Assembly (NCBI GenBank): GCA_023079485.1
Contig: CM041092.1
Location: 13,405,127-13,469,126 of the forward strand
Source: Archilochus colubris
Lineage: Eukaryota; Chordata; Aves; Apodiformes; Trochilidae
Length of the DNA: 64,000 bases
Reading direction: 5' to 3'
Below the pieces are notes generated by a model. It saw only the letters and a program-made list of their open reading frames with translations, did not search any database and was not told the origin of the DNA. Positions 49,638 through 62,900 of the stretch are shown piece by piece (within the stretch, counting starts at the first letter, position 1; every line of letters starts with the position of its first letter). Made by a program: the position numbers and the translations under genes.

Positions 49638-52600
49638 GCACCCTGATATTTTTTCCTTTAAAATTTTCTTAGATGTTTTCCTGGGATTTTTCTCCTCTTC
49701 TCCATGTAGTGCAAATGGAGACATGGGTATATATCGCACAAAGTACAAATATTTGTTTTCATATATGAAAGAATTTAAGACATCTAAAACAACTTTAGTT
49801 TTCCAGCTTTCATTCTGAAAGTTTTGTGCTTCAATTGCATTTTGCTTCTGGATTGGAAATGGCAGGCACAGAAGAGAAAAGGAAAGCTTATCTCAAAAAA
49901 ACCTTCTGTGGTATGAGTGTACTTGTCTTCTAATGCAGCAACGTCCAAGTGCTTATAATAGACTTGCAGAAGTACTACTTAATTCTACAGTTCACAGCAT
50001 GCAACAACTTTCTTGGGGGAAATTCTTGAAAAGAGTGTGGGCAGTTATGCCAGGTCCAGTAGCAGTTTTGAAGAATGAAAAAGCAAAAGGGTCTCCTGGA
50101 TTGATACTTAGTCTGTGTTAACTGATAGTGGGTCAGTGAACTTACCTTGCAAACAAACCAAGAGGTTTTTCCCACATCTTCTCAGGAAGTTTGAAGAGAT
50201 ATTCATATTCAGAGGAGTGATTTAAGCCAAAATGTCTGGAATAAGTAATGTGGCTGCTAGAGTTAAAGGCAGTGTGACCTTTATCTGACTTTTTATTACC
50301 ATGGTCTGTCACAGCTCCGTCTTTGGTAAAGGCTGTGTTTTAAAGGGTCTGTAATTTAATGTGTCTAAAGCTGATGGTGAGCTGTAGAAAATGGAAAGTA
50401 AATACCATTCCAATCTTTACCTTGCCACTGGCTGCCTCTTATGTTGTTTGATAGTTCAAACATGTGCTTTGTTCACTCTTTTAAACATCTGCCACAAACA
50501 GATCACATGTTTGGAACCCACAATTGTATCTCCCCAAAGAGGGACAAAACCCTAGAATTTTAGAACTTTTAAAAAAGGTACAACATAGGAGAGAGATAAT
50601 GTAGTAGCCTGGGATGGGATAAGCCAGGTGGGGCTTCTAATAAATCCATGGGGTTTTTTGGTGGTTTGTTTCTGCTTGGGCTTTTTTGTTTGATTGTTTT
50701 TGGTTTTATTTAATCAAATAAATTGTTTTGTTTTCCATTAGACTTTGGTGCCTACTCAGGATCTATAAAGATGACTGCATATTAACATGAGTATTGCTTA
50801 GCCTGCACTCTTAATCACCAGAGCTGTTAATAAAGGTCTGGATGTATCTGCAGCTTCAAAATTTGTTTCAAAGATCAAGGCAAAGGAAAAAGAAAATATC
50901 TGGAATTGATTCCAAGCGTTTGGGGTTTTTTTTAGATTTTTAACTGAGTTTTGAACTTGAGGATGATGTGTAGGCTTGAGAGAGACTGTGATATTGGATG
51001 CATGACTCTCTGAGAACAAAAATTAAAACCTAGCTTTACAAAACACCACTTTCACTTCAATTCAGTCTGACAAAAAGCTGTCATCACTACTTAGGCTGTT
51101 GCCTCAACCCCAAGGATACATGTCCTTCTTTGGTCATTGTCAGAATGCTCTGTGTCTCTGCCATTTTTTTATTTTTTTAAAACAAAAGTGCTATTAGGCT
51201 GCAAAGTATTTCCCCTGATGTATAATGTCACTAGTTGGAAAATGCTCTGTCTATTTCTGCTTTTATGACTGCAGACTCAGTCATGTCATTTTTGAGAACT
51301 CCATTTAAAGGACTTCTCACCAGCAACTGACATTTTCCAGGTACTGTTTAGTTTCACATCTGGAAGGTGGCAAAGATACTATGTTTCTAATGAGTACCCC
51401 TTTTTCAGGGCTATGGTGTGAATTACACAAGTCAGTGAAGCACAGAACTGTCCAGCTGACTGTCCAGGAAATTTGTCTTTAGGAGGAATGAACATGTTTA
51501 TTTTATGCAACTGCACAAAGTTTAGTAATTTTCTTTTTTTCATGGTGCAAATCATGGAAATCCCATTGGTTTGGTTCTTGTTCAATCTCATACAATTTTA
51601 ATCAGTAAAAGCTACAAGGGCTATTATTGCTTTACATATATGTCTGAAGTATATGTAGCTTTTCTGCATCTTAATCTTTTATACCATTTTTGGTTAGACA
51701 CATTCCCCAAACTGTTGTAAGCTAGTTCTTCTCTTGGCTTAAATTGCATGTACAGTCACTGAAGACATGAGCCTAAAACATATACTTAAAACACAGTGTG
51801 AAACTTTTCAATTGTGTGGCTTCAAGTCATATTGATTTACAGTATTACTGCTCTTATTTGCAAGTCAACACAATCCTGAGAGGAGTCTGTCATGGAACAC
51901 GGGAACCAAAAGTAAAGGCTGCATCAAGGACAGGCTGTTTCTTTAACTTTATGCAAAGCTTTTTCAAACTGTCGAGGTGGCCTCCAAAATCCTGAAAGGG
52001 AGGAATAAGTTAAGGTGTATACCAGCTTTCTGCCTTGTATCCACAACACCTGAATGGGCTCAGGGATCAGAGATAAAACTCTCCACTTTGCTAGAGTGGA
52101 GAGAAGCTCAGACTCTGTGGGTTATATATATAGCTTTTTGTAGCTTCCAACCTTCTTATGTGAAATGGAAGTTATTCATGGGATATTTCAGAAGAAGGAT
52201 GTCCAAAGGAAAATAGTTGGCTGTGTCTTCACATGCCTTGAACTAGAAGATAGATACCTGTCAGTGGGCCCCAGGCTAAAAAGCAGAGAACAGACAACAG
52301 GCTGTGACTGGGAAGGGGCCTAGTGATCTATGTTCATTGCAAATACCTGTTGCCCTGGGTGCTTCAAACACTTTTAAAGTATTGATTACAAACAGACTGG
52401 AAAATGCTGAGGTTTTCAATTGCAGAAAACTAAGAAGAAAAAAATATATCAATAAAACATTTTATATTTGTTATTGCTATGTTGAATCTTGTGGTAAAAG
52501 CTAGTATGTCCAAATAGCTTTCATGAATGATACTGCACTTTTTGTGAGCACGAAGTCAATGGCTGTACTGATGGCCCAGAAACTTTTCTTCAGCTGGCAG

Positions 52601-53582
52601 AGTCTCAGCACAGCATAGTGGCAGAGAGAGAGTAATCACTTCATCTTCCTTATGGATATGGTAGTTTATATTCCTTGTGGGTTAAAAGCAGGAAAAAAAA
52701 TAATTTATACACAGGGTTTGAACCTGTCCAAGTTTTTAAAATAAATTAGCCTCCATTGCTGTTGCAGAGCATGCACTCCATTCAGCTGGGATGGAAATGC
52801 ATCCTGATTGCCTGTGAAAAATGAAACTGTAGTGCCTGACCTTCGTTTAAAGAAAGCAGGCTAAGAAGTCCATGCCCAGATCTGTGCTCTAGCTAATTTT
52901 TTTAACATCTGGTTGTCAGTATGCAGAGCAGTGAGGCATTCTCTAGTCATCAGCCTGACTTCAGGAGTGCTTGAGAAGGAGTTAAACACGGGAAAATATT
53001 TTAAGGAAGCAAGACATTTCTGTATATAAAGCTGAGTTTGACTGCTTGTGCTTTTTGGGTGTATTTGTCATATAGACTGAGGCACTTTTTTGAGGCTCTG
53101 CTTCTTTCAAAAAACAGCAGGTAACTGGCAGCAGGGAGGAAATGTAAATAGCTCCTTGATGAGACAGCCCTCTAGTGAAGCCAACACTCTGGCAGTCTAG
53201 CCAACTTCTTTCTCCAGCAGTCCCCTCCAATTACTGGGAGAAAGGCTGTATCAAGGAAGCAAGAGTGGAAAAGAGCATTTTGAAAGAGTAAAAGACACAG
53301 GATAAGCAACAGATGATGAAGTTCATGAAGAGGAGGTCTGTACTAACACCAGCAAGAGGCTTTCCTAGAATGTGAACCTAAGGCACTATATAACGCTGTT
53401 CACTGGAGGATTAACCAGGGAAAAAATGCTTCTGGTCCAATCATCAGAATTATTTAAATGCCAGAAAATCCCCTTTTGTTATTCAGTTCACAAATAAAAA
53501 CTGGATTTGTTATGAGCACTGCCACACAGCTTTATGCTTTGAAAAGGGAGTCTTTTAATCAAGTGGTTATCCTAGTCAGGAT

Positions 53583-53606
53583 AAAGGGCTAAACAAAGGG
53601 CTAAAC
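53583..53606. repeat. 12-bp perfect tandem duplication
   Basis: 'aaagggctaaac' occurs twice head to tail. A recent slippage event is the simplest reading. Confidence 0.95.
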
Positions 53607-55997
53607 TATACAGCTGTGACTCTACTAGGCAGCTTCTGTTTTCATATAGGTATCAGCTATGCTATGTTCCTGTTGCATAGCTCACTCTTTGGACAGCAAA
53701 ATAGAGTTTTGTTTTGTACTTTCTAATATATCAATTTTATTACATCAAATTAATACAGAGGAAATCTAAACTTACCCTTGTAGTTATCATGTGAGGCTTG
53801 TGCTCCAAAAGATTTGGTAAGTGCCCTAGAGCAGAGTAGATAGTTCTGTCATGCTTTGTACTTTACTGTGACCATGGAGCCTGCCAGAACAACTGGCACT
53901 TCTTCACTGCAGTCTTCTGTATGCAAGATTATTTCCACAACATCTGCTATACATCCACTCAGCCCTGACACATTTTGTTACAAATCCAGCCTCTGTAACT
54001 CTTTTTAAACATGGTTCTTCTCCATATGAAGGATAAGTATGGGATACACTTGCATTTTTAAGTGGTCTTAATGGATCTTACTCTACTTTACAAGCATAAG
54101 TTTGTCTTTGAGGTCTCTTTGGGGACCTCAGAGAGAGACTGAGCAAATTATTATACTTTTGATAAATGCCTACATGAATCTGAACAAGTAATCTGAAAAT
54201 CAAGGTACTGTTTTGATCTCTGTTCATCAATAACAAGTACACTGCAGGGATGAGGATTTGTAAGACTCTGAGTGGGTGGGTACACACAGGTATCTCCAGA
54301 TGCTAGCCTTGAAATGGAGTATATAGGTTTCAGGTTTAAAGGCTTACTCTGGAAAACTCCTGGGGTCTCTCTCTCTGAGCAGCTGAGGAAGGTTAAAGAA
54401 GCAGCTACCTGTTACAACCTGGCTGATAAGCAATTTTGCAAGATGGTCTGACAGGGGCACTATCATGTTTAGCACTCCAATCTCTTCTTACTGGACCTCA
54501 TGTAACTATTCTGAGCCAGTGGGTCATGCTGAAAAGGAGAATCAAAACTCAAAGTGATGCCTCTTGGAGTGAGGAGGTGGGAATCCCAGACTGGAACATG
54601 AACTTTGGTCCTGTGCAGAAAGAGAAATGTTTTAGAACAGTTTCTTGCAGTTGTTATTCACCAGTTTGTACTTCTGGAACCTTTAGTAAGTTCTTACACT
54701 GGATAAATCCCAAGTGCCCTGGGCACTACCATGTGTATGAAAGAATACAATAAACATTGCTGCTGCTACTATACTACATAATGCAATAATAAATAAAGAT
54801 AGCAATAAAGCCTGATGCATTTGTATCACACTGTGCAGGCAAGATCAATTGATCACATAAATGGTGTGTCACTCCTGAAATGCAGCCACCTCTAGGAAGG
54901 AACACCACAAGTGTTGTCACACTGCAGAGGAATTTGAGAAAAGAAAGGTAAAAATGCTAGCTACAACTGTCTCAGTGCATGAATTTATGCAGTTGTAATA
55001 AATTTATCCACTAGATCTTCTTGCTGAGAAAATTCAGGAGCATATCTGATTTATTTTTTTTTAAAGTAAAATCAGTGCATGAATATCCCTCTTTTCCTGA
55101 TCAGTACAATTACCCCAGCAGGGTAGCATATTCAAAAGCACTCATCATATCTGCTTTGTGTGTAGAAAGGCTCTTATCACCTCTCTGTGATTTTATAGTG
55201 GTGAGTATTTTTCTAGTGCTACTTCCATTTCGGGCACTGAGCCACGGATCAGGGTCACAGATGTGGCCAGAGAAAAACAAGCGTAATCTACTGTGTGTTT
55301 GTGAAACTGAGAAGTTTGAAAGTTATTGTGGTCAAGGCTTACAGCAATAAATTGGGCCTTCCTAATAAATCACAGGCCTGTGTTTGCAAGCTGTGTATAA
55401 CATATCTTGCCTATTGACTCTTTCACTGGGTAACTCACTCCCGCTTCCCTCAAAACACCCCACCTACACCTCCCTCAATCTAAAGCCTCTGTTTCCTTTT
55501 CTGCTGTCAGGGCACATCTTCTTTGTTGTCTTTCTTTCAGGGGCTCAGCATTCATCTATCTGTGTCAGACACACTTATGTGAAACATATACACTAGCAGA
55601 GCAGAGTAAGAATACATGTATGCTATTACTTAAATGCACATTCAGTCCTACTGCCAAAACCAGATTTGCCATCCACCTACACTGTTATGTTTCAAGCCTT
55701 GCTAAAGTACGTTTTCTGAACTCCTAGTCATTTTTGCATAGAGTCCAGACATATCTGGTTCTTTAGTCTTATGTTGCAAAAAGACAGCTGTCTGTAGCTT
55801 TGGCCTATTAATCCTTAATGTGAATTGAAAAAATTATTTTCATCTCACAGTTTAACTATGATTCTGTAAATGTTTTCTCTCTTCTTTTTCTTTTGCCCTG
55901 AGTGAGACCAAATTACTGAAGAGCAAACTTGGTGCCTTCCTTCAGAGCTGCAGTGGTTGCTGTAGGTGTAATTAAGACATTTTGTAACCAGCTCGAT

Positions 55998-56112
55998 AAA
56001 AGTCTGAGCAACCTGGTCTGATCTCATAGGTGATCCCACTTTGAGCAGGAGGTTGGACTTGAGACTTTGTGAGATCCCCTTCATCCCAGATGATCATCCT
56101 ATGATCCTCTCC
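55998..56112 (+). mobile_element. CR1 LINE 3'-end fragment (sense)
   Basis: 'aaaagtctgagcaacctgg', 'tctgatctcataggtgatcc', 'cactttgagcaggaggttgg', 'acttgagactttgtgagat', 'ccccttcatcccagatgat' and 'catcctatgatcct' follow the CR1 3' UTR. The element ends near the terminal 'cctatgat' motif. This copy has the 'ctttgagcaggaggttgg' 3'-UTR variant, unlike the 'catggcaggagggttgg' form at 17.6 kb. That suggests the two derive from different CR1 subfamilies. Confidence 0.88.
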
Positions 56113-59100
56113 TATGGTTGTAGAATCTTACATATCTTCACCAGCCACCATGGCTGGTGCCATATTTTCAGTCCAGGGTAGAAGAACTGAAGAAAAAAAA
56201 AGACACAATATAATTATTTGTGTAGATTAGGTGCAATCTAAAGCCTTCTCTGGGATACTCAGGCTTGGCTACTAGGGCCCTTAAGTCTTGCAAGGACTTC
56301 GAAGAAAGGAAAGGAACTTGAGCTGCTATGATTTTTTTAACTTGCTACATTTTGGGCCATCTCACTTTGTTCTCCAAGACTGAAGGCAAATCTATAAGTC
56401 ATTGGAGAGCTAATAGAATCTGTGTGTTGCAGCTGGTATGGTCACCCCAAAATCAGCCTTAGTGAAATGGCAAACTGAAATTTAGTCCAGACTGCCTTGT
56501 TGTCTCAGTTTCCTACAAAGTAATTTCCCTGTTGTTCACTTAACCCACCAACAATGTGAAATTTCCTTAGCTCAATGTCTTACCACCCTAGGATGATTTG
56601 AAGGGCTGTGATGCCAGATTATCTGATGGTAGCCTAATTATGATTTGCTAATTCCAACACCAGAGCCAAGACATCTCATTAAAATATTTTGTTTATCAGA
56701 AGGCAAGTATTTTGCGTTCTTGCTTTTTCTGTAGCCCAATATTTTATGGTTGAATTCTGTAATCACAAAACTCACAATTGTTCTCCGTGGTTACTTCTGA
56801 GCTATTATATCCTTGCTGCTGCTGAAATTATTTGAAACCAATGCTTCACCATATTTCATTATTGAATTTGCCTGTGGCTGTCTCTAGAGTGAGCTGAAAA
56901 TAACAGCCACCTTACCTCAAAAGCTTGGCTTAGCTAACCTGAAATCCAAGTCTAAACAAGTAAGATGAGACTGAGTATCATTTTAGTCACATCATTGATT
57001 GTTTTCTCTGGCAAAAACAATTCAACACCACAGCTATTGACTAACTAATTAGGGAGGGCAAAGAGATAAAATAAGTGATTAAAAAAAAGGATTTTAAAAA
57101 AATATTTCATAAAGTGTCTTTTTATATACACTCAGCACTGAATGGGCATTTGTCAATGGTTTTAAAAATCCTTCTTTCAAATGTTCCTGTTAATGAATAG
57201 AGAGTTAAAATTAAGTGTCACTTGAGCAGCACTTCAGTTCTTTCCTATGCAGTCTGTAGTGTGGGTGACTGCATTTTAAAATATACCTTGTTTATTCGAA
57301 TGGCAGCCAGATACCTTAGTGATCACATGGAAATACACCAAGGATAATAATGATTATTTGTTTTTTTTATTATGAATCTGATATTGTTGAAATGGTTAGC
57401 TGACAAGTATGTTTCCCAGTTCCACGTGCAGTGAAATCTGTTTTCATAAGCCTCTGCTTTGGGAGATCTATGCTCTGTAATATCATCTATTAGAATCTAT
57501 GTGCTGTATCATTGCACATTATGGATAAACTTACAGATTTTCACCTAATGTTTGGGGGGTTGTAAAGAAGGAATAGAAATACAGAAAATGCTATAATCTC
57601 TTTAGCTTCTTTATGCACTTCATTTACAAAAAATCATAAAATGGATAGTAAAATATTTACTAGTACTTTGCAGTTCTCAAATGGGAAAGATTGAATTGTA
57701 TAGTGTCTCACTTCTGTAGAAAGACAGCTTGAGTCTCAAGAAGGCAGCTACTGAAAGAAAGAGATTTTTAACCACTGTGCTCTGAAGACTAATACAAACC
57801 CCATACCTGTCACTGCATCACTTAATTGGGACTTTTGGTATTTACTGTAACTCCAGAGAAGTTAAACAAACTTGGGAGGTTTTTTCTCAATACAAGTGAG
57901 AGACTAATGCATGTTTGATAGCTGCAGATGATCTCATTGAAATTATAAAAGAAAAAGTAAACAACAGGAAATTTTGACTGAACTATTTGATTTTTTATGG
58001 TAGCAGATGTCTCGCCTACAGATGCATGTTTCATGCAGCTCAGCTGGGGAATAGTCACCTATTCTGTGTGTTTATCACAATGCATGTGTTTTACTAGGAA
58101 ATGCTTTTATTTGATAAAGCTCTTTAACTTTACCAGAGCGATGTATTTAAGTGTGACATGTATTAAAGTTCCAAATCAGAAACATCTCCCAACCTTGTAG
58201 TTCCATGAACGGATAGAACATAATGGATTGTGGATCATATTTAATTTAACATGCTGGAAACATAACTTTACAGCCATCAGCCGGAAAACCCTATTTCACA
58301 GATCTCAGAATTTCTGTCTTCCAGATCAGTGTTTTTCTAATTTCACCTCTACCTTACATGAATCAATCTGTCCAGTCTAAGCTGTTTTCATTTCAGCTGG
58401 TTGAAAAGCAGCTCCTGTCTTGATTATACCATCCACAAAACAATGCAGGGATAATCCTCTTTCCAGTGCAAATCATAATTTGAACATAGTTAATTCATAC
58501 AATCTGCGTGGGTTTTATGGATTTTTTTCATCCATTTTGTGACACTTGAAGATGACTCAATACAGACTGAAACACTTCCCATTGTTCTACTGTTCAAAAA
58601 AATTGTTTTCTATATCTCTAGTCAGAAAATCTTTTCTATCAGTGTTTTAGAGAGCTTAAAAATTCTGTGCATTTAATACTATTGTCTTTCAAATGTGTTA
58701 TATTTTTTCTATTATCTTTTTGCCACTGAAATAAGAAGTTTCCCATTGATTCTATTGGAGTTGTAATTTTTGCCCATTGTTTTGAATATTTCCAAATCTA
58801 AATTATGGACTTGGGCAGATTATTTACTTTAAAAGTATGTCTGGACTAAGCTGTCTGGGTTTGCACTGAGGCAGAGGAGCAGATCTGTTCTGGTAGTTCA
58901 GCTCTGCATGGTGTCTTTTGGTTTGAGAATTGGCAGGGGACAGCAGCAGGGGGACAGGGAGTGAAGAGTGGCACCTGTGTTGCTGCAGGTTCTTGTCTGA
59001 CTTTCCAAAGAGTGTTGCAGGAGCAATTAGCAAACCAAGAAAGCTGAAGCTGAGCCCCTCCTGCTGCTGTGGCCTGTAGGTGGTATGTCTGGATCTTTCT

Positions 59101-59853
59101 GTTCCTCTGTGTGTTCAGCAACATGGCAGAAACTCTGGCAAAAAAGGGCATAGAAATATTTTTAGATCTACTTTGTATCGATGTTAATGAGAGATTAAGT
59201 TCAGCCAACTACAAAAATATATCCTTTATTGAAACAGGACCTTTGATGCTTTGTGTTACTCTCCTTGTGGAAACAAGGTATTTACTTTTAAATCAATTTG
59301 CTATTTCTGACCTGTTAAGACATCCACAGTTTATGAAACAATATATCAGGGGGAGAAAGTGCTCCAACTCCTGTTATAAACAAACAAACCAACCAAAAAA
59401 AGTCGAATTACTTATTTATCATTTATTTGCTTCTCCCAGCTGTCAGTCTAATTTTCCTGACTCCACTGATCATATTTTTGCTGTCTGTTCTTTAACAGAT
59501 TTTGTTTTGATTACTTCTGTTCAGATTCTGTCTGTCATCTCAGTGTCTAAGCCAACCATATGTTAGTTTGACCCACTACCAAAAAAACTTCAGTCTGAGT
59601 TCACTTGGAAAGTTACTCTTGTTATTATTTGAAGATTTATTAATTTGTCAGTGGCATCCGGTTCTTTACCACCTGCCCTGAAATCTGGGCTTGTTTTTTC
59701 ATTGCTGGGGAAAAAAAATAATAATTTCTGCCTTCAAATATATTCTGAAATAACAACTCTTCCAACCTTTTTTCCTATTTGTATAAAATAATTAAAAAAG
59801 CATCTTTGTCCTACTAAAATGCTTTCTATCTGAGATGAGCATTAGGGAAGTAG
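56113..59853. other. AT-rich non-coding stretch, no gene recognised
   Basis: No supported gene. The longest open frame of the window (59069-59566, plus, 165 codons) lies here. Its translation is hydrophobic-rich and matches nothing I know, it crosses a short A/C-rich patch (59380-59401), and its length is within chance for a sequence of this size and composition. Confidence 0.5.
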
Positions 59854-59902
59854 TACTATTGTCATTTTTCTTCAGAAACTGAGGCACAGATGGGTATGCA
59901 GA
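59854..59902 (-). repeat. possible MIR-like SINE fragment (antisense)
   Basis: 'tcatttttcttcagaaact' followed by 'gaggcacagatgggtatgc' resembles the reverse complement of the MIR/L2-type 3' region ('attttacagatgaggaaactgaggcacaga'). The 'gaaactgaggcacaga' block is identical to that remembered consensus. The rest is diverged and no second conserved block was found, so it would be a small relic. Confidence 0.35.
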
Positions 59903-62900
59903 TCCAGCTTTTGTTAGTCAAAAGGATGATGGTGAAAACTGCTTCCACGTTTATCATCAATGTGGAGAAAGAATTAAACTTTCTCCTTAATCTGGGCTGC
60001 AGAAGTCAGTGGGAGAGAAAGCATAAACAGTCTTTGAACTTTGCCTTCTCTGCCACTCACATGACCTCCTTTGCAAAAGCAATAAAGGAGATGCTGAGAA
60101 AGATCAGGAGACCCAATGAATGACCATTTGGTTTATCTGTCCCTAGCACTGACCTTGAGTGGAAGGATGAACTGAGCCACTGCCTCCTGACTTTCCAGCT
60201 CATTGCATAATGACAGGACTGTTCACTCACTGAATGAAAGACACCCAGGAATGAGTCTATAAACAGCGGGGTGCAACATCCTTTCTGCTGCTTTGGCAGT
60301 ACCCCAAGCTTTGCATTTTAAGTCTTTCAGTGTTCTCATAATAAATTCCTCAAAGCTTACATCTGAGCCTTATCTTTGTGGATGAAAATGAGACCTCTAC
60401 AGCTTGTGTCCAAAGCTGCTTTCTTTCTAATGAATTGTCCATCTTCCCTCTTTCATTTCCTGCTGAAACACAGCTGAATATTGTACTGCATTGAGCTTAG
60501 CCCTTCAAAGCAGAGTGATATATGAAGAGTCATAAATGCTGGAGGGTACCCAGGGAACGCACTGAAGATAACCTTAGGGAGGCAGAAGGAGAATGCTATG
60601 CTAGAAAGAGGTGATTATTTTAATAATGCAGAGACATAATTTGAAAATTTATTCTCACTGTAATGCTCACCTGGAGATAGGTCAGACCGTCTGTCTCTTG
60701 ATCAGTGTTCAATGTTCATTCCTATATTTTTTCTTGACATTAGAATTCCCACCTCTTCCTTTCAACTAGTTAAATGATAAACAGTGCTAAACAGCTATGT
60801 TGTGTTATCTCTACACTCACTCAGAACTACACCAAAATGTTTATCTACTGACAAAAATCCTGCCTCTCCTTTACTCTGCAAAGCACCTCACTGCCTTCAC
60901 AGTAACTGTAGCTGCAATTATCATTGTTGGCATCCAGAGATAGTGATTTTTTTATTTTCACTTCATGCCTGGTCCTTGTGAAGTTTAATAAATGAGGTCA
61001 GCAGTTATATTATCATTTGATAGACTCATCACCCAATAGTAGCTGATGAAATAAGCAATAAATAGAGGTCCTAGAGGAAAGGAGTTAGAAAAAGCAACAT
61101 CATGTGATTTTTTCAAAAGATTTTTTTTTCATTTATTTTGTGTGAAAAAATTTAATTACAGTTTTTCTATTTTATTTAGTATTTGATATTTAATAAGTCA
61201 CTTTCAGGAACTCATTAGTCTAACCAGAATTTGTCTCAGGATGTAGGACACAAAGTGAAAAAATGACAGAGAAGAGTGACTTGGTATATTGCTGAAAATT
61301 GCACTAGCAGTAGTTAGGTAGGGCTTGTGGTCTGTTGATAGAGACTTGTTAACACAAATCATGCCTCCAGCAGCCTACACGAGTAGGGATGTTGTGATGC
61401 TCTTTTGGTTGGCCTTAAATCTACCTTCTGCACAGAGCTGGAAACAGCCCAGCCAGGATGAAACAGAAAAGATTCAGCATTAACAGCAAACACAACCAGA
61501 AAGGCAACAAAATCTTGGTAGTGGAGCAATCCTGTATGTTGTGAAATCAAGGGCAAAATTTCCATTTTATCACAAAGCTGAAGACACTTACATTTTGCCA
61601 ATTATACCAAGGATTTACCTTGGTGGAAAAATGTTGAACTGTTTTTCTGTGATCAACTGGAATGGCCTCAGCAGATGTCAAATGCACACACATTTAGATA
61701 GCAAAAATACACTCAAAATGCACCTATGTAATAATTATTTTAAAATCAGCCAAACAATATTCACAGCCTAACCTGAGTGAAAGGTACTATACTTTCAGTT
61801 TTCCTAAAACAATCTGGTTTTTACATATGCTTTTTAACTAGTGATCCCCATGAGGCAGTTCTCAGTAGTTTATATACTGGTTTCAGAAGATCTGGGAGCA
61901 GACACAAGCTCACAGGTGAGGGCGGAGAGCCTGCGGAATGGCTTCTCTCATGCATTTGGCAGCTGCATGCCAGTTCTGCTTCCAGCCTTGCGACCTGCCA
62001 GTCTGCATCACCAGCCATGCTGTGCTCTGTTGGGCAGTGCTTAATGGCAGGACAAATACAGATGTGTATCCAGATGTATGCCTCGTGGGACCTGAGAGTA
62101 ATGCTTTCCTATGGCACAATGCATGCAGTATTTAGTACTTTCAAATGCAGTCCTTTCTATTTGTTCCCAATAAAAAAGCTGGAGAGAGCAAATAATGCTT
62201 GAAAAGATCATAATGAAATTAGATATTTTTTGTTTCTTTTTACTACTAGGAGATCATGATACCTGACTTAGTGATCTTGTGACAACTAAGTAACTGCTAA
62301 ATGTGTTTCTCTGTAGAATGAAGCAGGTTGTATATTTTGTTAAAGGGAGTTTAGGAAGTTGTTAGGAAGAGGCAATATGATTCTGAACAGTGGGCACACT
62401 CATTGCTGTCAGTTATGAAAAGTCTTGTTTTTCTTTCATGACTCTGTTTTTTTTTTTCTCCTGTGAGTTTTGGATCAAGTCCATTATGAAACATTGTCTA
62501 CTGACACCTCCGTGGTCCACAGAGAAATGGGCTCGCTGATTAAAGTCATTTTCTGCCTCTGAACTGAAACTTATACATTATGGATGATCTGACTGAAAGT
62601 TTTAATTTTAAACCCTAGTCACTTTTATATCAATGCTAATATTGCTGTTAAACTCTATAGAGTTAAAGCTTCTATCTGGATCCTTCAGGGAACTTTGGAT
62701 CAGATTAGGATGTTAAGTTTAGCCCATTCCCAAAACAGACAGAAAAAAATTAAGAACACCCACATGCCAGGAAATTCAAATTTAACATAACTTTCATGCT
62801 TAACTCACCTGGGGAACCTTTATTTTTAGAAACAACAAAGATAAGGAAAAGATGGTGCCTGTTGAGCCTTAACAAGTTTTCTGATTTTTCGTTGCATAGT

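Larger units (their letters stand above)
39846..55997. other. AT-rich non-coding stretch, no gene recognised
   Basis: The longest part of the window without a recognisable repeat family. It has no supported gene. Contents noted: an open frame after the T20 run (39848-40141), a slightly GC-richer patch with frames open on both strands (41150-41400), a short duplication (42075-42113), T15 (42203-42217), a 24-bp A/T palindrome (44597-44620), a TATA/AATAAA pair (48503-48542), an A/C-rich tract (49576-49637), a 12-bp tandem (53583-53606) and an AATAAA at 54749-54754. Confidence 0.5.

Noticed and set aside
54436..54753. 105-codon frame ending at an AATAAA, considered as a terminal exon
   Set aside because: The frame has no ATG start at its 5' end, no clear acceptor was seen, and the stop codon lying inside the AATAAA looks coincidental.
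59069..59566. Longest open frame of the window, 165 codons, plus strand
   Set aside because: No recognisable domain, hydrophobic AT-driven composition, crosses an A/C-rich low-complexity patch. A frame of this length is plausible by chance in 64 kb of six-frame AT-rich DNA.
61777..62202. 141-codon plus-strand frame as an intact gene
   Set aside because: Other frames on both strands are open over the same bases, pointing to local composition. Only the small splice-bounded part is kept as a weak finding.
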